Positions 63,901 through 64,000 of a stretch of DNA of 64,000 bases are shown one piece after another (within the stretch, counting starts at the first letter, position 1; every line of letters starts with the position of its first letter). The notes under the pieces were generated by a model. That model had not been told where the DNA came from. It made no database searches and worked only from the letters and a program-made list of their open reading frames with translations. This stretch comes from Gymnopus androsaceus JB14 (Eukaryota; Basidiomycota; Agaricomycetes; Agaricales; Omphalotaceae). The position numbers and the translations under genes are program-made. The stretch is taken from contig ML769413.1 of the NCBI GenBank assembly GCA_009733575.1, positions 1 through 64,000 on the forward strand. Reading direction: 5' to 3'.

Positions 63901-64000
63901 GCTCAGCAAGGCCGAATGGCGCAGCGTAAGTGGGCCGAGATGGATCGACGAAAGACGGCTGAAGATGTGCTTGTGTCGGAGACGGGAGACCGTATGGATC
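60912..64000 (-). CDS. Whi3-like RNA-binding protein, 5' end outside window
   Basis: RRM protein of the Whi3 family, which in yeast binds cyclin mRNA and controls cell-cycle start. The gene runs off the right edge. Introns at 63606-63664 and 61566-61637. RRM1 begins STIFVVGFPDDMQ, then EREFQNMFTFSSGFEAATL, IIGFAKFKTREEAEHARNVL and GAVLKAEMAKKNLH. The middle is long, Ser/Gly-rich and low-complexity. RRM2 reads NTLYVGNLPISPPPLGYPPD, then GPMCFVEFEDVNAATKTINE and GGGIRLSYSKNPLGVRTPTS. The tail is Gln/Asn/Pro-rich (NPNQNQNF) with TAG at 60912-60914. The low-complexity segments fit the condensate-forming behaviour known for Whi3 proteins in other fungi. No frameshift is seen. Confidence 0.9.

Overview
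The window looks like nuclear DNA of a mushroom-forming basidiomycete (Agaricomycetes). The genes carry many short GT-AG introns of about 45-70 nt, and the protein families are typical of that group: NACHT-ankyrin NLRs with the N-terminal NASNF..GG.F-type motif, expanded sedolisins, GH18 chitinases with a small C-terminal chitin-binding module, F-box/LRR proteins and a Whi3-like RNA-binding protein.

Layout. (1) 1-9.7 kb is a transposon-rich, strikingly CpG-poor accessory block: a dead Ty1/copia end with its LTR, two MITE-like elements with matching terminal inverted repeats, a decayed copy of a tRNA-containing segment, and one NLR gene (4601-7703, minus) whose five exons join in frame and end in 14 ankyrin repeats, 13 of them nearly identical. 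(2) 9.7-17.1 kb returns to CpG-rich single-copy DNA: tRNA-Arg(UCU), a probable Virilizer-type (VIR_N) protein, and MDM34 of the ERMES complex. (3) 17.5-36.3 kb is a tandem segmental duplication. Unit 1 holds sedolisins A and B plus the broken-off 3' end of a GH18 gene. Unit 2 holds sedolisin C/D, sedolisin E and the complete GH18 chitinase. Smaller nested duplications lie inside; one of about 1.45 kb interrupts sedolisin C/D and may be an assembly artefact. (4) 37.6-49.4 kb is housekeeping: a KDM5/Lid2-type histone demethylase, the GPI inositol-deacylase Bst1/PGAP1 and a 14-3-3 protein, all on the minus strand. (5) 49.4-52.1 kb is gene-poor and contains a copia reverse-transcriptase fragment. 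(6) 52.1-64 kb has a protein with a possible ADP-ribosyltransferase-fold C-terminus, a CLPTM1-family membrane protein, a small cupin, an F-box/LRR protein and a Whi3-like RNA-binding protein running off the right edge.

How the genes relate. The sedolisins (secreted acid peptidases) and the GH18 chitinase form a secreted-hydrolase cluster that expanded by tandem duplication. The remaining genes are independent housekeeping or regulatory loci and do not form an obvious pathway. Several conserved genes (VIR-like, MDM34, sedolisin A, PGAP1, 14-3-3) show isolated one-base frameshifts, mostly insertions. Because this affects genes expected to be essential, base-level sequence error is a serious alternative to pseudogenisation.

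All family assignments come from motif recognition by eye. No database search was run, and exon borders are manual predictions.
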